A DNA stretch of 64,000 bases from UBA3064 sp023258775 (GCA_044355655.1 JBIKXS010000005.1:1-64000), one strand, 5' to 3'. Positions 24,687-34,597 are shown, counted from the stretch's first letter. Translations and numbers: made by a program. The notes: a model not told the origin generated them from the letters alone.

Positions 24687-25817
24687 TTAGCCTTTTTTGG
24701 CGGGTGCTGGTTTGGCAAAGTAGTGATCAAAAGCCATGCGGCGGTTCACGTTTGTATCAAGATCCCAACGAACCACGCGTTCGGCAAAGGCACGTTGGGA
24801 GTCAACGATCTCTTTGAAGAGCGGATTTTCAGCCGATTTCTTCGCGACCACCTGATCATAGACCACCAGCTGTTGCTTGAGGATCGGGTCGGGTGTCTTA
24901 TAGAAGCGAACCGACTGCTTTTCGCGCATTTCGATATAGTCTTTTGAGTAGCGATCGCATGCTTTCCATGACATGTCCGCCGATGAAGCCTCCACCGCGA
25001 CGTCAATCACAGCACGCAGTTTTGCCGGCAGCGCATTGTATTTTTCACGGTTAAAGAGAATCTCGAATTGTTCTGCATTCTGGTGAAAACTTTGAAGCAT
25101 GCAAACTTTTGAAACGTCGGGGAATCCGAGTAGGCGATCTGAGCTGGCATTATTAAATTCAGCCGCATCGAGCAGGCCGCGGTCCATTGCTGGAATGATT
25201 TCACCACCGGGTAAGGCATTAACGGCAGCGCCCATCGCGGTGAAGACGTCAATCGAAATACCAACCGTCCGGAATTTCAAGCCTTTGAGATCTTCAACCT
25301 TGGTCACAGGTTTTTTAAACCAGCCAAGCGGCTGGGTAGCCATTGGGCCATAAACATAAGACTGGACGTTAGCGCCGACTGCCTTATAAAGTTTCTCAAG
25401 CAGTTCTTTCCCGCCGCCGTATTTGTGCCAGGACAAAAGCATGTTCGCGTCCATACCAAACGCAGGGCCGGATCCCCATAGTGCAAGGGCTGCATTTTTG
25501 CCATAGTGATACACCACCACACCGTGGCCTCCGTCAAGCGTTCCCTTTGAAACCGCATCAAGCAGACCAAACGCTGGCACGACTGCGCCCGCTGGCAATA
25601 CTTCAATTTTGAGTTCGCCACCGGTCATGTCATTGACTTTTTTGGCAAAGTCATTGGCATACTCATGGAAGATGTCTTTGGCGGGCCAAGTGGACTGAAA
25701 ACGGAACGTTGTCGTGGCCTGAGACTTGGCGATCATCGGAAAGCCAAGTGAACCTATCGCAGCCGAACCTGCAGCGGCGCCGCCAAGAAACTTTCTGCGC
25801 ATTGCGGTACTTGTCAT
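24687..25817 (-). CDS. dctP: TRAP transporter solute-binding protein (DctP-like)
   Basis: A 376-residue periplasmic receptor. The leader 'MRRKFLGGAAAGSAAIGSLGFPMIA' has a twin-Arg motif and an Ala-rich core, suggesting Tat export. Mature motifs include 'FRFQSTWPAKDIFHEYANDFA', 'LDGGHGVVVYHYG', 'VEDLKGLKFRTVGIS' and 'GGEIIPAMDRGLLDAAEF'. These resemble the DctP subgroup for 2-oxo/mannitol-type acids (TakP-like). It heads the TRAP operon, and GAGGAG lies a few bases before the ATG. A palindrome AAAACGCGTTTT sits 35 bp upstream. Confidence 0.94.
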   Translation of the reverse strand: MTSTAMRRKFLGGAAAGSAAIGSLGFPMIAKSQATTTFRFQSTWPAKDIFHEYANDFAKKVNDMTGGELKIEVLPAGAVVPAFGLLDAVSKGTLDGGHGVVVYHYGKNAALALWGSGPAFGMDANMLLSWHKYGGGKELLEKLYKAVGANVQSYVYGPMATQPLGWFKKPVTKVEDLKGLKFRTVGISIDVFTAMGAAVNALPGGEIIPAMDRGLLDAAEFNNASSDRLLGFPDVSKVCMLQSFHQNAEQFEILFNREKYNALPAKLRAVIDVAVEASSADMSWKACDRYSKDYIEMREKQSVRFYKTPDPILKQQLVVYDQVVAKKSAENPLFKEIVDSQRAFAERVVRWDLDTNVNRRMAFDHYFAKPAPAKKG

Positions 25818-25851
25818 GAACTACTCCTCTTAAATGAATATAAAAACATGG

Positions 25852-25863
25852 AAAACGCGTTTT
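25852..25863. promoter_or_regulatory. Perfect 12-bp palindrome upstream of the TRAP operon
   Basis: AAAACGCGTTTT is fully self-complementary and lies 35 bp before the dctP start, in the 220-bp region divergent to the epoxide hydrolase-like gene. It is a candidate operator; the binding protein is unknown and chance is not excluded. Confidence 0.35.
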
Positions 25864-26037
25864 TTCGTTGAATGCTTTCCCCGAATTTTGCAAGCTTATC
25901 CAAAATCTGGATGGGGCAAGACCTTAATGATCGTGCGCAAAAATGGGTCAAGGAGCTGCGATGATCGCTCAAAACAGTAGAGGATGTCACATTTCAGGGA
26001 TTGTCGGTCATCCAAGGCCCCAATCCGGGGAGTTTTG

Positions 26038-27225
26038 ATGAATTACGCATTTACTAACAATTCTGGCTCAACCGGTGAATTAGTCCCCGAATCGGGGCTT
26101 GAAACACTTTCTGCCGACGCCAAGCCATGGCCGATGGATTCAGGCATCAAGCGGCGTTGGCTTGAGCATCCCCGCGGACTTTGCATGCATTGGCTTGAGG
26201 CAGGTAATCCTGAGCATCCAGCTGTTCTGATGCTTCATGGATTTCCTGAGCTTGCTTTTAGCTGGCGAAAGCTCTTGCCTTTAGTCGCATCGCAGGGTTT
26301 TTACGCGATTGCTCCTGATCTGCGCGGCTATGGAGCCACGACAGGATGGGATAGCAGTTATGACGGTCCCTGGCAGAAGGCTTCGATGATGCAATTGGTT
26401 GCTGATGTGGTCGGTTTCTTGCAAGGGATTGGCGTAAGATTGGTCCACAGCCTCATCGGACACGATTTTGGCTCACCGCTCGCAGGATGGTGCAGCCTGA
26501 TGCGGCCCGATCTTTTTCAGCGCCTCGTGTTGATGAGTGCACCTTTTTCATCCCCGGCCACGATGCTGCCGGTCGACCCCGATCGGGCTAACAAAGTCAA
26601 CGGCGCATTTGCTCAGCTGAGTCCTGCTCGGAAGCACTATCAAATCTATTACACAACCGAGCATGCCAATCGGGACATGTTGCAATGCCCTGAGGGCTTA
26701 AAGGCATTTTTGCGTGCCTACTACCATGTCAAAAGCGCTGACTGGTCAACCAATCAACCGCATCCTCTGGGCGATCGGTCGGCAAGCACCATGGCTGACA
26801 TGCCTACTTATTACATCATGCGTGCCGACGAGAACATGGCGCAAACCGTTGCGATGCATCATCCGAGCCAAGACCAGGTGCGGGCCTGTAAGTGGCTGCC
26901 AGACGACGAACTCGATGTCTACGTTGATGCCTACAAGCGCACGGGCTTTCAAGGCGGGCTTAACTGGTACCGATGCGCTTGGGATCCCACCATACAGTTT
27001 GCCCAGCAAGCCTATGCAGGGGCAAAGCTCCGATTGCCAACGCTTTTTTTAGCGGGAGAAGCCGATTGGGGCATGTACCAGTGGCCAGGCGATCTTGAGG
27101 CGATGCAAGCCACTTGTTTGCGTTTTGAGGGCGCCTATCGAATTCCTGCCGCTGGCCATTGGTTACAGCAAGAGCAGCCGCTTACAGTGATGGATTATTT
27201 AGAGCGGTTTTGGCAAAGAAGCTAA
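26038..27225 (+). CDS. Epoxide hydrolase-like alpha/beta hydrolase
   Basis: A 395-residue alpha/beta hydrolase. It has the HGFPE oxyanion-hole motif (about 67-71), a nucleophile elbow with Asp in GHDFGSPLAGW (Asp about 143), and a late catalytic His in 'AAGHWLQQEQP'. Asp as nucleophile with HGFPE points to epoxide hydrolases or haloalkane/fluoroacetate dehalogenase relatives, not to Ser esterases. GGGGAG sets the start at 26038. It is about 70 residues longer than a minimal epoxide hydrolase, mostly at the N-terminus and cap. It is divergent from the TRAP operon. Its possible partner in the window is the halohydrin dehalogenase-like protein, which would make epoxides. Confidence 0.82.
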   Translation: MNYAFTNNSGSTGELVPESGLETLSADAKPWPMDSGIKRRWLEHPRGLCMHWLEAGNPEHPAVLMLHGFPELAFSWRKLLPLVASQGFYAIAPDLRGYGATTGWDSSYDGPWQKASMMQLVADVVGFLQGIGVRLVHSLIGHDFGSPLAGWCSLMRPDLFQRLVLMSAPFSSPATMLPVDPDRANKVNGAFAQLSPARKHYQIYYTTEHANRDMLQCPEGLKAFLRAYYHVKSADWSTNQPHPLGDRSASTMADMPTYYIMRADENMAQTVAMHHPSQDQVRACKWLPDDELDVYVDAYKRTGFQGGLNWYRCAWDPTIQFAQQAYAGAKLRLPTLFLAGEADWGMYQWPGDLEAMQATCLRFEGAYRIPAAGHWLQQEQPLTVMDYLERFWQRS

Positions 27226-27246
27226 CAATAGGGACAGGACTTAGGA

Positions 27247-28233
27247 TCAGTCGTTGAGGTGGCAGGCCGCCATGTGGCCTTCGCCAAGATCTTTAAGGAC
27301 GGGCGCTTCGTTTCGACAGCGGTCCATGGCTTTGGGGCAACGCGGGTGGAAATGGCAGCCCTTGGGCGGATTGATCGGATTAGGGACATCGCCGGTCAAG
27401 ACGATCCGCTTTCGTTTCACGCTGGGGTCTGGTATCGGAACCGCCGATAACAAGGCCTCGGTGTAGGGATGCTTCGGGTCGGTGTAGAGCGCTCGCGATG
27501 ACGCGATCTCCACGATACGGCCGAGGTACATGACTGCGACCCGATTGCTGATGTGCTCAACAACCGATAAGTCGTGAGCAATAAATAAATAAGTGAGTCC
27601 AAACTTTTCTTGCAAATCTTCAAGCAGGTTAATCACCTGTGCTTGAATGGAAACATCAAGTGCTGAAACCGGTTCATCACAAACAATAAGCTTTGGCGAC
27701 ACGGCAAGAGCCCGCGCAATACCAATGCGCTGTCGCTGACCGCCTGAAAACTCATGAGGGAATCGGCGCATATGGTCTGCATTAAGGCCAACCGTCTCTA
27801 AAAGAGAAACGATGCGATCCTCATAATCTTGCGGTGTTCGGGCAAGCTTATGGATACTCAGCGCTTCACCGATGATGCTGGCCACCGTCATCCGTGGATT
27901 GAGCGATGCAAAAGGATCTTGGAAAATGATTTGCATATCGCGGCATGCCGCCCGCAATGCAGCCTTATCCATGGCTGTCACGTCTCGGTCCTCAAACCAG
28001 ACCTGGCCGCTTGTCGGTTCGATCAGGCGAAGAATGCACCGACCGGTGGTCGATTTTCCACATCCCGATTCACCCACCACCCCGAGTGTTTCGCCGGCTT
28101 GCAGCTCAAAGCTTACGCCATCGACAGCATGCACCTTGTCGACGACCCGACTAAGTATGCCGCCTCGAATCGGAAAGTGCTTCACCAATTGCTGCACGCG
28201 AAGCAAGGGCTTTGCTGGGGCATTAGCTGTCAT
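27247..28233 (-). CDS. Peptide/nickel ABC transporter ATPase (DppF/OppF type)
   Basis: A 328-residue ABC ATPase with Walker [10 protein letters not shown], signature [15 protein letters not shown], Walker B '[15 protein letters not shown]' and the C-terminal oligopeptide-transporter extension containing the Cys cluster '[15 protein letters not shown]'. It is the last gene of a complete five-gene dipeptide/oligopeptide importer operon and pairs with the DppD-like ATPase next to it. It acts on the inner face of the membrane. Confidence 0.95.
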   Translation of the reverse strand: MTANAPAKPLLRVQQLVKHFPIRGGILSRVVDKVHAVDGVSFELQAGETLGVVGESGCGKSTTGRCILRLIEPTSGQVWFEDRDVTAMDKAALRAACRDMQIIFQDPFASLNPRMTVASIIGEALSIHKLARTPQDYEDRIVSLLETVGLNADHMRRFPHEFSGGQRQRIGIARALAVSPKLIVCDEPVSALDVSIQAQVINLLEDLQEKFGLTYLFIAHDLSVVEHISNRVAVMYLGRIVEIASSRALYTDPKHPYTEALLSAVPIPDPSVKRKRIVLTGDVPNPINPPKGCHFHPRCPKAMDRCRNEAPVLKDLGEGHMAACHLND

Positions 28234-28244
28234 GGACTGAGCGT

Positions 28245-29237
28245 CTATCGATACAGAAAACAGGCCACTTGGTGACCGTCTTTGACTGGTTTGAGCAGCG
28301 GGTCTGCATCACTACAAGCTGCCTGCGCTTTGGCGCAGCGTGCAGCAAAGCGACAACCCGCCTTGGGCTTGATCAACTTGGGTACGGTGCCTGGGATTGC
28401 TTCAAGGCGCTGCTTTTTGTCAGCGGCCAAATCGATCCGAGGAATAGAACGTATCAAGCCTTGGGTGTAAGGGTGCATGGGCTCGCTAAAGAGTTGTTCA
28501 ACCGAAGCCTCTTCAACCACCTTGCCTGCATACATCACGATCACGCGCTGTGTGGTCTCGGCGACAACACCCATGGCATGGGTGATCAGCATAATCGCCA
28601 TACCCATTTGTTCTTTGAGGCGATTCAGCAGATCGAGAATTTGCGCCTGAATCGTGACATCAAGTGCTGTGGTGGGCTCATCTGCAATCAGCAACTTAGG
28701 GTTACAGGCAAGGGCCATCGCGATCATGACCCGCTGGCGCATGCCGCCAGAGAACTGGTGAGGATAATCATGAACACGCTTTTCAGGCTTTGGGATGTTG
28801 ACCAAGGCAAGCATGTCGATGGTTTTCGCGAGCGCCTGCTGCTGGCTTAAGCCTTCGTGGAGTCGCAAAGCCTCAGCGATTTGTTCGCCCACCGAAAAGA
28901 CCGGATTCAGCGAGGTCATCGGCTCTTGGAAAATCATGGCGATTTCACGAGAGCGGATCGTACGCATCTCAGCGTTTGTTGCTTTGACCAGGTCACGACC
29001 CTCAAAAAGAATCTCACCGCCAGCAATAAAACCAGGAGGCATCGCAAGAAGCTTCATGATGGTCATGGCGGTCACCGATTTGCCACAACCCGACTCACCC
29101 ACCACCCCCAGGGTTTCGCCGCGGTTGATATGCAGATCAACGCCGTCAACAGCATGCAAAATGCCGTCATCGGTGCGAAAGTGGACCTTGAGATCGCGAA
29201 CGCGTAACAGTGCTTGCTCAGACTGATTGGATGGCAC
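28245..29237 (-). CDS. Peptide/nickel ABC transporter ATPase (DppD/OppD type)
   Basis: A 330-residue ABC ATPase: Walker [10 protein letters not shown], signature [15 protein letters not shown], Walker B '[15 protein letters not shown]', and a C-terminal '[15 protein letters not shown]' cluster typical of oligopeptide-transport ATPases. A GTG start with GAGG upstream. It is spaced 9 bp after the DppC-like gene and 11 bp before the DppF-like gene, so the three are one transcript. Confidence 0.95.
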   Translation of the reverse strand: MPSNQSEQALLRVRDLKVHFRTDDGILHAVDGVDLHINRGETLGVVGESGCGKSVTAMTIMKLLAMPPGFIAGGEILFEGRDLVKATNAEMRTIRSREIAMIFQEPMTSLNPVFSVGEQIAEALRLHEGLSQQQALAKTIDMLALVNIPKPEKRVHDYPHQFSGGMRQRVMIAMALACNPKLLIADEPTTALDVTIQAQILDLLNRLKEQMGMAIMLITHAMGVVAETTQRVIVMYAGKVVEEASVEQLFSEPMHPYTQGLIRSIPRIDLAADKKQRLEAIPGTVPKLIKPKAGCRFAARCAKAQAACSDADPLLKPVKDGHQVACFLYR

Positions 29238-29246
29238 TGGGAGGCC

Positions 29247-30179
29247 TCACAAAACCCGGCGCGGATCAAATGCATCACGCAAGCCATCGCCGATATAGTT
29301 AATCGTCAAAACCGTGATAAAAATCATCAAACCCGGGAACAAGGCCCAGTGGGGTGCAATATCAAGGTGGTCTTTGGCATCGAAAAGAATTCGACCCCAA
29401 GTCGGAATATCAGGTGGAAAGCCAAGCCCTAAAAAAGATAGCGTTGACTCAGCGATGATGGCGGCGGCTACGTCGATCGTGGCGGCCACAATCACAGGAC
29501 CCATGGCATTCGGGAGAATATGTTTAAGCACCTGGCGGGTGGGCGATGCACCGAGGGCGCGAGCAGCTTCGACAAACTCCTTTTCGCGAAGCGATAGGAA
29601 CTGCGCACGTACCAGTCGCGCTACTGGCATCCAGCGAAGCCCGCCGATGACTGCCACCACAAGAATGAACACACCGGTTTCTGGACCAACCCATTTCTTT
29701 AAGGCATCGCTAAAAAGATAAAAAATTAGCAACAATAAGGGGAGCGCAGGTAAAGACAAAAACAAATCGGTCAGCCACATTAAAAATGCATCAACCCAAC
29801 CCCGAGACATGCCAGCTATGGCCCCTACCAAAACACCGACCAAGATGGCGATCACCATCGCGGCAAGCCCGACGGCAAGTGAGATGCGCCCGCCGTAAAG
29901 CATTCTTGCCAACAGGTCCTGGCCAAGATCGTCCGTGCCCATCGGGTGTTTGATCGACGGGCCTGCAAGTCTTGCCGAAAAATCGATATCGTTAATAGGA
30001 ATGGTCCAAATCAGTGGACCGAGCAACACCGACAACGCGATCAACACGAGGATGACAGCGCTGACAAGTGCGAGCTTATGACGACGAAAACGGCGCCAGG
30101 CTTCGGAACCAGGACTTTGCTTTCGCCCGGTGCTGTTTGCTGGCTTATCGATAGGAGATGCGTGGGTCGAGCCAGCCAT
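29247..30179 (-). CDS. Peptide ABC transporter permease (DppC type)
   Basis: A 310-residue permease. A long cytoplasmic N-terminus precedes the first helix ('KLALVSAVILVLIALSVLLG'). Then come 'HPMGTDDLGQDLLARMLYGGRISLAVG', split over a loop, and the EAA loop 'EFVEAARALGASPTRQVLKHILPNA'. These are the DppC hallmarks. It overlaps the end of the DppB-like gene by 35 bp. Confidence 0.94.
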   Translation of the reverse strand: MAGSTHASPIDKPANSTGRKQSPGSEAWRRFRRHKLALVSAVILVLIALSVLLGPLIWTIPINDIDFSARLAGPSIKHPMGTDDLGQDLLARMLYGGRISLAVGLAAMVIAILVGVLVGAIAGMSRGWVDAFLMWLTDLFLSLPALPLLLLIFYLFSDALKKWVGPETGVFILVVAVIGGLRWMPVARLVRAQFLSLREKEFVEAARALGASPTRQVLKHILPNAMGPVIVAATIDVAAAIIAESTLSFLGLGFPPDIPTWGRILFDAKDHLDIAPHWALFPGLMIFITVLTINYIGDGLRDAFDPRRVL

Positions 30180-31104
30180 AAATCACATCCGCAAGCAAAT
30201 TACAAAAAACAACCAAAATCGAAAAAACAAAAGTGACCGCCATGATTACTGGGGTGTCGTTGGCAAGCATGGCCGAAATCAATAACGATCCAATCCCGGG
30301 CACTCTAAAAATTTGCTCGGTCACAATTGCACCGCCGAAAATCGCAGGCATTTGCAAGGCCACCAAGGTAACGACCGGGATGAGGGCATTGCGCACCACA
30401 TGTTTACCGATGACCACCCGTTCAGCGAGTCCCTTCGATCTTGCTGTGGTCACATAATCGAGTCGAATCACATCAAGCACGGCCGAGCGGACATACCGCG
30501 TCCAGGATCCAGCCTGAAAAAGACCCAGCACGGTGACCGGCATGATCATTTGTTTGAAATGTTCCCAATAAAAACGCCAGCCGGTTTCGGCGATGTCTGC
30601 CCGATACACAAAAGGCAGCCAGTCGAGCGTTATTGAAAAAAGAAGAATGAGCAAAATGCCGGTGAAAAATGTGGGTAACGAAAAACCGATGAAGGCTAAT
30701 GTGTTGGCGACTTGATCGAAAATCGAATAAGGCCGAGTCGCCGCGTAAATGCCAACCGGTAGTGCGATGGCAAGCGCTAATAGCTGCGACGAACCGATCA
30801 CGACTAAGGTTGTGGGAAGGCGTTGCAAGATGAGTTGATCAACATCCATGCGACTGACAAATGAAAATCCCCACGAACCCTGCAACATGGCAGTGAACCA
30901 GGACCAGTAACGCACAAGCACTGGATCGTCCATGCCAAACTTGCGGCGCAGTTCCGCAGCAACCTCAGGCGGGACATTGGGATTGGCAGCGAGTTCTCCA
31001 AAGGGGTCGCCCGGGGCGAGCGCGAGCACGGTAAACAGCGCAAGACTGATACCGAGCAGACTAGGGATGGCGATTAACAATCGCCTAAGGATGTATTGGC
31101 TCAT
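30145..31104 (-). CDS. Peptide ABC transporter permease (DppB type)
   Basis: A 319-residue permease starting 'MSQYILRRLLIAIPSLLGIS', the common DppB opening. The 'LAPGDPFGELAANPNVPPE' periplasmic loop and the EAA loop 'LDYVTTARSKGLAERVVIGKHVVRNALIP' are conserved. An in-frame GTG three codons earlier is possible. It follows the substrate-binding protein gene by 55 bp. Confidence 0.94.
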   Translation of the reverse strand: MSQYILRRLLIAIPSLLGISLALFTVLALAPGDPFGELAANPNVPPEVAAELRRKFGMDDPVLVRYWSWFTAMLQGSWGFSFVSRMDVDQLILQRLPTTLVVIGSSQLLALAIALPVGIYAATRPYSIFDQVANTLAFIGFSLPTFFTGILLILLFSITLDWLPFVYRADIAETGWRFYWEHFKQMIMPVTVLGLFQAGSWTRYVRSAVLDVIRLDYVTTARSKGLAERVVIGKHVVRNALIPVVTLVALQMPAIFGGAIVTEQIFRVPGIGSLLISAMLANDTPVIMAVTFVFSILVVFCNLLADVIYGWLDPRISYR

Positions 31105-31159
31105 CGAGAACACGCAGGCGCCGAGTGCAGCGCCTGTTTGGCTCAGTTGAATGCTTCAA

Positions 31160-32965
31160 TCAAGCTTCGCGATACCAGTCGCGAAGCATCCACATGTCGC
31201 TATCCCAAGCTGAGGTAGGCGCATTGAGGCGGTTTGCGACCCCAGCAACTCTTGGCCTGGCAACAACGGGAATAACAGTGTGGTCGCCGACGGCTAGGTC
31301 GTTCATTTTGATGAACATCGATGCGCGCTTCACTGGATCCATCTCCAACTCCGCAGCCTTATAGACCTCATCGTAGGTGCTGTTTGTCCATCGGGTGATA
31401 TTCCTGCCCTGCCATTTGTTTGCTTTGCTTGACAATAGGCTTGAGAGAAATTGATCCATAAAACGCTCTGGATCGGGTTGTGTCATCGTTGTGGTGTACA
31501 TCTGCACGTCACAGAAAAACTTGGTGTAGGTGTCTGGATTGGCAACATCCGATGAAAAATAGACCGAAGCTGCTACCGACTTCAATTCAAGATCAATGCC
31601 TGCCTTCTGCGCTGCTTGCTTGATGACCTGTTGTGTTTTTTGTCGCGGAGCATTGATTGAAGTTTGGTATACAAATTTTAATCGTTTGCCGTCTTTAACC
31701 CGAATTCCATCACTGCCTTTTTTCCAACCCGCTGCCTCAAGTGTTGCCGCAGCTTTGTCGGGATTGAATTCGTACTTCATATTTTTTGAGACAAAACGGC
31801 TTGGATTGTTTAAGAAATTAGCGGTTGCGATACCGGTTCGACCATAAATGAACTTTTGAATACTTTGCTTGTCGACCAGCATGCCCATCGCTGAGCGCAC
31901 AGCGGGATCATTCAAAATCGGATGGCGGCTCTTGGGGTGCGCTCGTTCGCCATCTACCTCAGTCCAAGGGTCCGCAGAGTTTAGCTGCATAAACTCAATA
32001 TTGCCGCCGAGATAAATTTTTGCCTTACCTTTTCCACCTGTCTCAAGACGCTGCAAGATTTCGTCCTCGACTTGCAAGTTCCAAGCGAAATCAAATTCTC
32101 CGGTTTGAAGCGTTGCGCGCGCTGCCGAAACTGCATCACCGCCTCCCTTCATTTCGATCGTATCGAAAAAGGGTCGATTGGGTTCGTGATAATCGGTGTT
32201 GATCGTTCCACGAACCATATCACCTGGTTTGAAATCAAGAAACTTGTAGGGGCCCGTGCCTACTGGCTTCAGGTTAGTTGGGGCTTCCCGCGACTTTGCG
32301 CCGATGTACGCTTCAAACAAATGCTTCGGAATGATCATGCCCACGACGCCCACGAATGCGTCCGCCCAAAATGGACGAGGCCCAGGGTTTTCGACCCTAA
32401 CCGTCAAATTATCGACCTTCGTAACTTTAAGGTCGCGGTAAACGGCAACAGTTACCGCCGCCGTGGCAGGGTCGGAAGCGTAAGCAGCGTTGAAAACAAC
32501 GTCATCCGCAGTAAATGGCTTGCCGTCGTGCCATTTCACACCCTGCTTTAGTTTCCAGATCACCCAACGACCATCTGGAGCCAGTGTTTTGGCCGCAACA
32601 GAGGGAATCTCAGCAGCAAGAATTGGAACCATGTTACCGTCAGTGTCCCAACTCGCGAGCGGTTCATAAAAGATACGCGAACCATCCTGATCCTTGGTGC
32701 CTGTTGCAAAGTGAGGATTCAATAGCGTCGGCCCCTGCCACCAAAGCACTCGCAGTGGCCCACCGCCGCCGCGTTTGGGCGACTTATAGCTTGATTGGTA
32801 TTGCTGCGCGTTGGCAACGCCTGCGTGCATAAGTAATTGTGCAGCCATTGGCGCTGTCAATCCGGCAAGGACCATTTGTTGAATGAAGTCTCTTTTTCTT
32901 ATTTTGCCATTTCTTACTGCTTCAATGTCTTGGCGTAGCTCGCGTTCAATATCCCCTAGATGCAT
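31160..32965 (-). CDS. Peptide/dicarboxylate ABC transporter substrate-binding protein (SBP family 5)
   Basis: A 601-residue receptor that heads the Dpp-like operon. GGGGAGA and the family N-terminus set the ATG at 32965. Residues 1-50 hold an unusual leader: a polar stretch, then 'RKRDFIQQMVLAGLTAPMAAQLLMHAGVANA', suggesting a Tat-type or long Sec signal without a lipobox. Mature motifs 'LAPDGRWVIWKLKQGVKWHDGKPFTADDVVFN' (in two parts) and 'LEAAGWKKGSDGIRVKDGKRL' are typical of family 5 binding proteins. The nearby zinc deacylases suggest an N-acylated amino acid or peptide ligand; this is inference. Confidence 0.93.
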   Translation of the reverse strand: MHLGDIERELRQDIEAVRNGKIRKRDFIQQMVLAGLTAPMAAQLLMHAGVANAQQYQSSYKSPKRGGGGPLRVLWWQGPTLLNPHFATGTKDQDGSRIFYEPLASWDTDGNMVPILAAEIPSVAAKTLAPDGRWVIWKLKQGVKWHDGKPFTADDVVFNAAYASDPATAAVTVAVYRDLKVTKVDNLTVRVENPGPRPFWADAFVGVVGMIIPKHLFEAYIGAKSREAPTNLKPVGTGPYKFLDFKPGDMVRGTINTDYHEPNRPFFDTIEMKGGGDAVSAARATLQTGEFDFAWNLQVEDEILQRLETGGKGKAKIYLGGNIEFMQLNSADPWTEVDGERAHPKSRHPILNDPAVRSAMGMLVDKQSIQKFIYGRTGIATANFLNNPSRFVSKNMKYEFNPDKAAATLEAAGWKKGSDGIRVKDGKRLKFVYQTSINAPRQKTQQVIKQAAQKAGIDLELKSVAASVYFSSDVANPDTYTKFFCDVQMYTTTMTQPDPERFMDQFLSSLLSSKANKWQGRNITRWTNSTYDEVYKAAELEMDPVKRASMFIKMNDLAVGDHTVIPVVARPRVAGVANRLNAPTSAWDSDMWMLRDWYREA

Positions 32966-33424
32966 CTTAGTCTCCCCATTTGTTTGACAAAGTTCTTCTT
33001 CGCAGAAAGCGCGCTTTGTGAAAAAAAATCTTGTTTCACTTTTCGAGCAGCGTAGCCGTAAATGTTTGTCGTCGCAACTGATATCCGAACTGCTCGATCG
33101 CAAGCCGGTTTTGCCCCCGGGATCTTTTTAACCTTGGGATAGGTATCCTAGGCAAGCGAGCTTGTCCTTTGCCTCGGATCGTTTCCAAGTCTTAGATCAT
33201 CTCCGCGGCTTGCTAAGCAAATTCATCTCCGTGGCTTGCTAAGCAAATTCATCTCCGTGGCTTGCCAAGCAAATAATATTTAAGTCTTGTGCGGGCCTTG
33301 CGTCTTTGTCAATATCCCGATAAAAGCAAAAGTTCTTTTGCTGGCAACTTGCGTTTACCAACCTGGTGGGCTTTGCTTCAATGGCTTGGAACTACCGTTT
33401 GGCCTAATGCTTGAGGAGTTTTTA
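32966..33424. other. Intergenic control region between the Dpp-like operon and the deacylase gene
   Basis: This 459-bp divergent region holds no convincing gene. It contains the 26-bp tandem repeat described separately and should hold both promoters. An in-frame extension of the plus-strand deacylase up to 33287 lacks family similarity and a ribosome site. No riboswitch fold was recognised. Confidence 0.6.
33197..33274. repeat. 26-bp tandem repeat, 3 copies
   Basis: Three adjacent 26-bp units of the form TCATCTCCGTGGCTTGCTAA plus GCAAAT, with one or two changes per unit. Each unit contains a TTGC-TAA-GCAA dyad, so the array presents three evenly spaced half-sites in a divergent promoter region. 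Confidence 0.92.
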
Positions 33425-34597
33425 GTGAGCGTTCAACAATTTGCCATCCAACTTCCAACCATGACCCCGGGTACGAGCCGCAGCATCCAATGCTTGCGAT
33501 TCGGCCGCAAGGGCGCGCGGCCTAAGCTCTACATCCAGGCGGCAATTCATGCGAACGAGATGCCAGGCACCATGGCCTTGCACCATTTGATGCCTCAACT
33601 CATTGAGGCCGATGAAAAAGGATTGATCCACGGTGAGATTATTGTCGTACCAACGGTGAATCCTATTGGTCAGGCTCAGCTTGTCGGCAATCAACACTTG
33701 GGTCGATATAATCTTTTAAGTTACGAAAATTATAATCGCAATTGGATCGATCTGGCACCTGCTGTTGCTGAGCGGATTGCGAACAAGCTTGGCCAAGATG
33801 CCGAGGAAAACATCGCTCTTATACGTAAAACAGCGCTTGCGGTACTCAAAGCGCTCAACCCAGTCAATGAATTGAGAACCTTGCGGGTTGAAATTCAAAA
33901 ACTATCGGTAGACGCTGATTTTGTCCTTGATTTGCACTGTGATGTTCACGCCGCGCTTCATTTATTCATGGCGGCTCGCGATTGGCCGCAGGGTACAGCG
34001 ACCAAATCAGGGCCAGCTTATGAACTCGCGGCAGATCTCGGTTCAGAGGCAACGATGTATAACGAACCCTACCCATCGGCACTTACCTTTTCGGGTGTTA
34101 ATGGCGCACTGTGGGCAAGGCTTGCCGAGCGTTTTCCCGAAGCATCCATTCCGCAAGCCTGCATGTCATGCACAGTGGAAATGCGAAGCCAATTTGATGT
34201 CAGCCACGCTCAGGGTGAACAAGATGCAGCACGTTTGCTGCGCTGGATCGTCCGTCAGGGCATTATCAAGGGCGATGCCGGACGCCTGCCACGATTAAAG
34301 GTTCCAGCCACCCCAATGCAAGGAATGGATGTTGGCTATTGTCCCAAGGAGGGCTTTTTAGCCTATCACTTGGAACCAGGCGCGAAGGTTAAAAAGGGTC
34401 AGGCAGTTTGTGACGTTATTGATCCTGCCAGCCCTCATGGCCCAAAGGCCCGAACGACGGTCTATGCTCAAACCGATGGGGTGCTTTTCGCCAAACGTCT
34501 CAACGGCTCACTGGCTTGGCCAGGACTTGTGCTTTATCGGATTGCGGGTGAGCAACGGCTTGCACACCGCGCAGGCATGTCGGGGCTCGATGACTGA
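33425..34597 (+). CDS. Succinylglutamate desuccinylase/aspartoacylase family zinc deacylase
   Basis: A 390-residue M14-like zinc enzyme. The zinc motif is 'QAAIHANEMPGTMALHHL' (His-x-x-Glu) with the third ligand His in 'DFVLDLHCDVHA'. A C-terminal beta domain ('YCPKEGFLAYHLEPGAKVKKGQ') resembles the biotinyl-like fold of the family. A GTG at 33425 with GAGGAG 8 bp upstream is the best start; an ATG at 33407 is the alternative. It would remove an acyl group from an N-acyl amino acid. It is divergent from the Dpp-like importer and convergent with a second member of the same family. Confidence 0.87.
   Translation: MSVQQFAIQLPTMTPGTSRSIQCLRFGRKGARPKLYIQAAIHANEMPGTMALHHLMPQLIEADEKGLIHGEIIVVPTVNPIGQAQLVGNQHLGRYNLLSYENYNRNWIDLAPAVAERIANKLGQDAEENIALIRKTALAVLKALNPVNELRTLRVEIQKLSVDADFVLDLHCDVHAALHLFMAARDWPQGTATKSGPAYELAADLGSEATMYNEPYPSALTFSGVNGALWARLAERFPEASIPQACMSCTVEMRSQFDVSHAQGEQDAARLLRWIVRQGIIKGDAGRLPRLKVPATPMQGMDVGYCPKEGFLAYHLEPGAKVKKGQAVCDVIDPASPHGPKARTTVYAQTDGVLFAKRLNGSLAWPGLVLYRIAGEQRLAHRAGMSGLDD

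Noticed and set aside
33197..33274. CRISPR-like array
   Set aside because: The 26-bp units are contiguous without spacers and only three copies exist; no cas genes are in the window.
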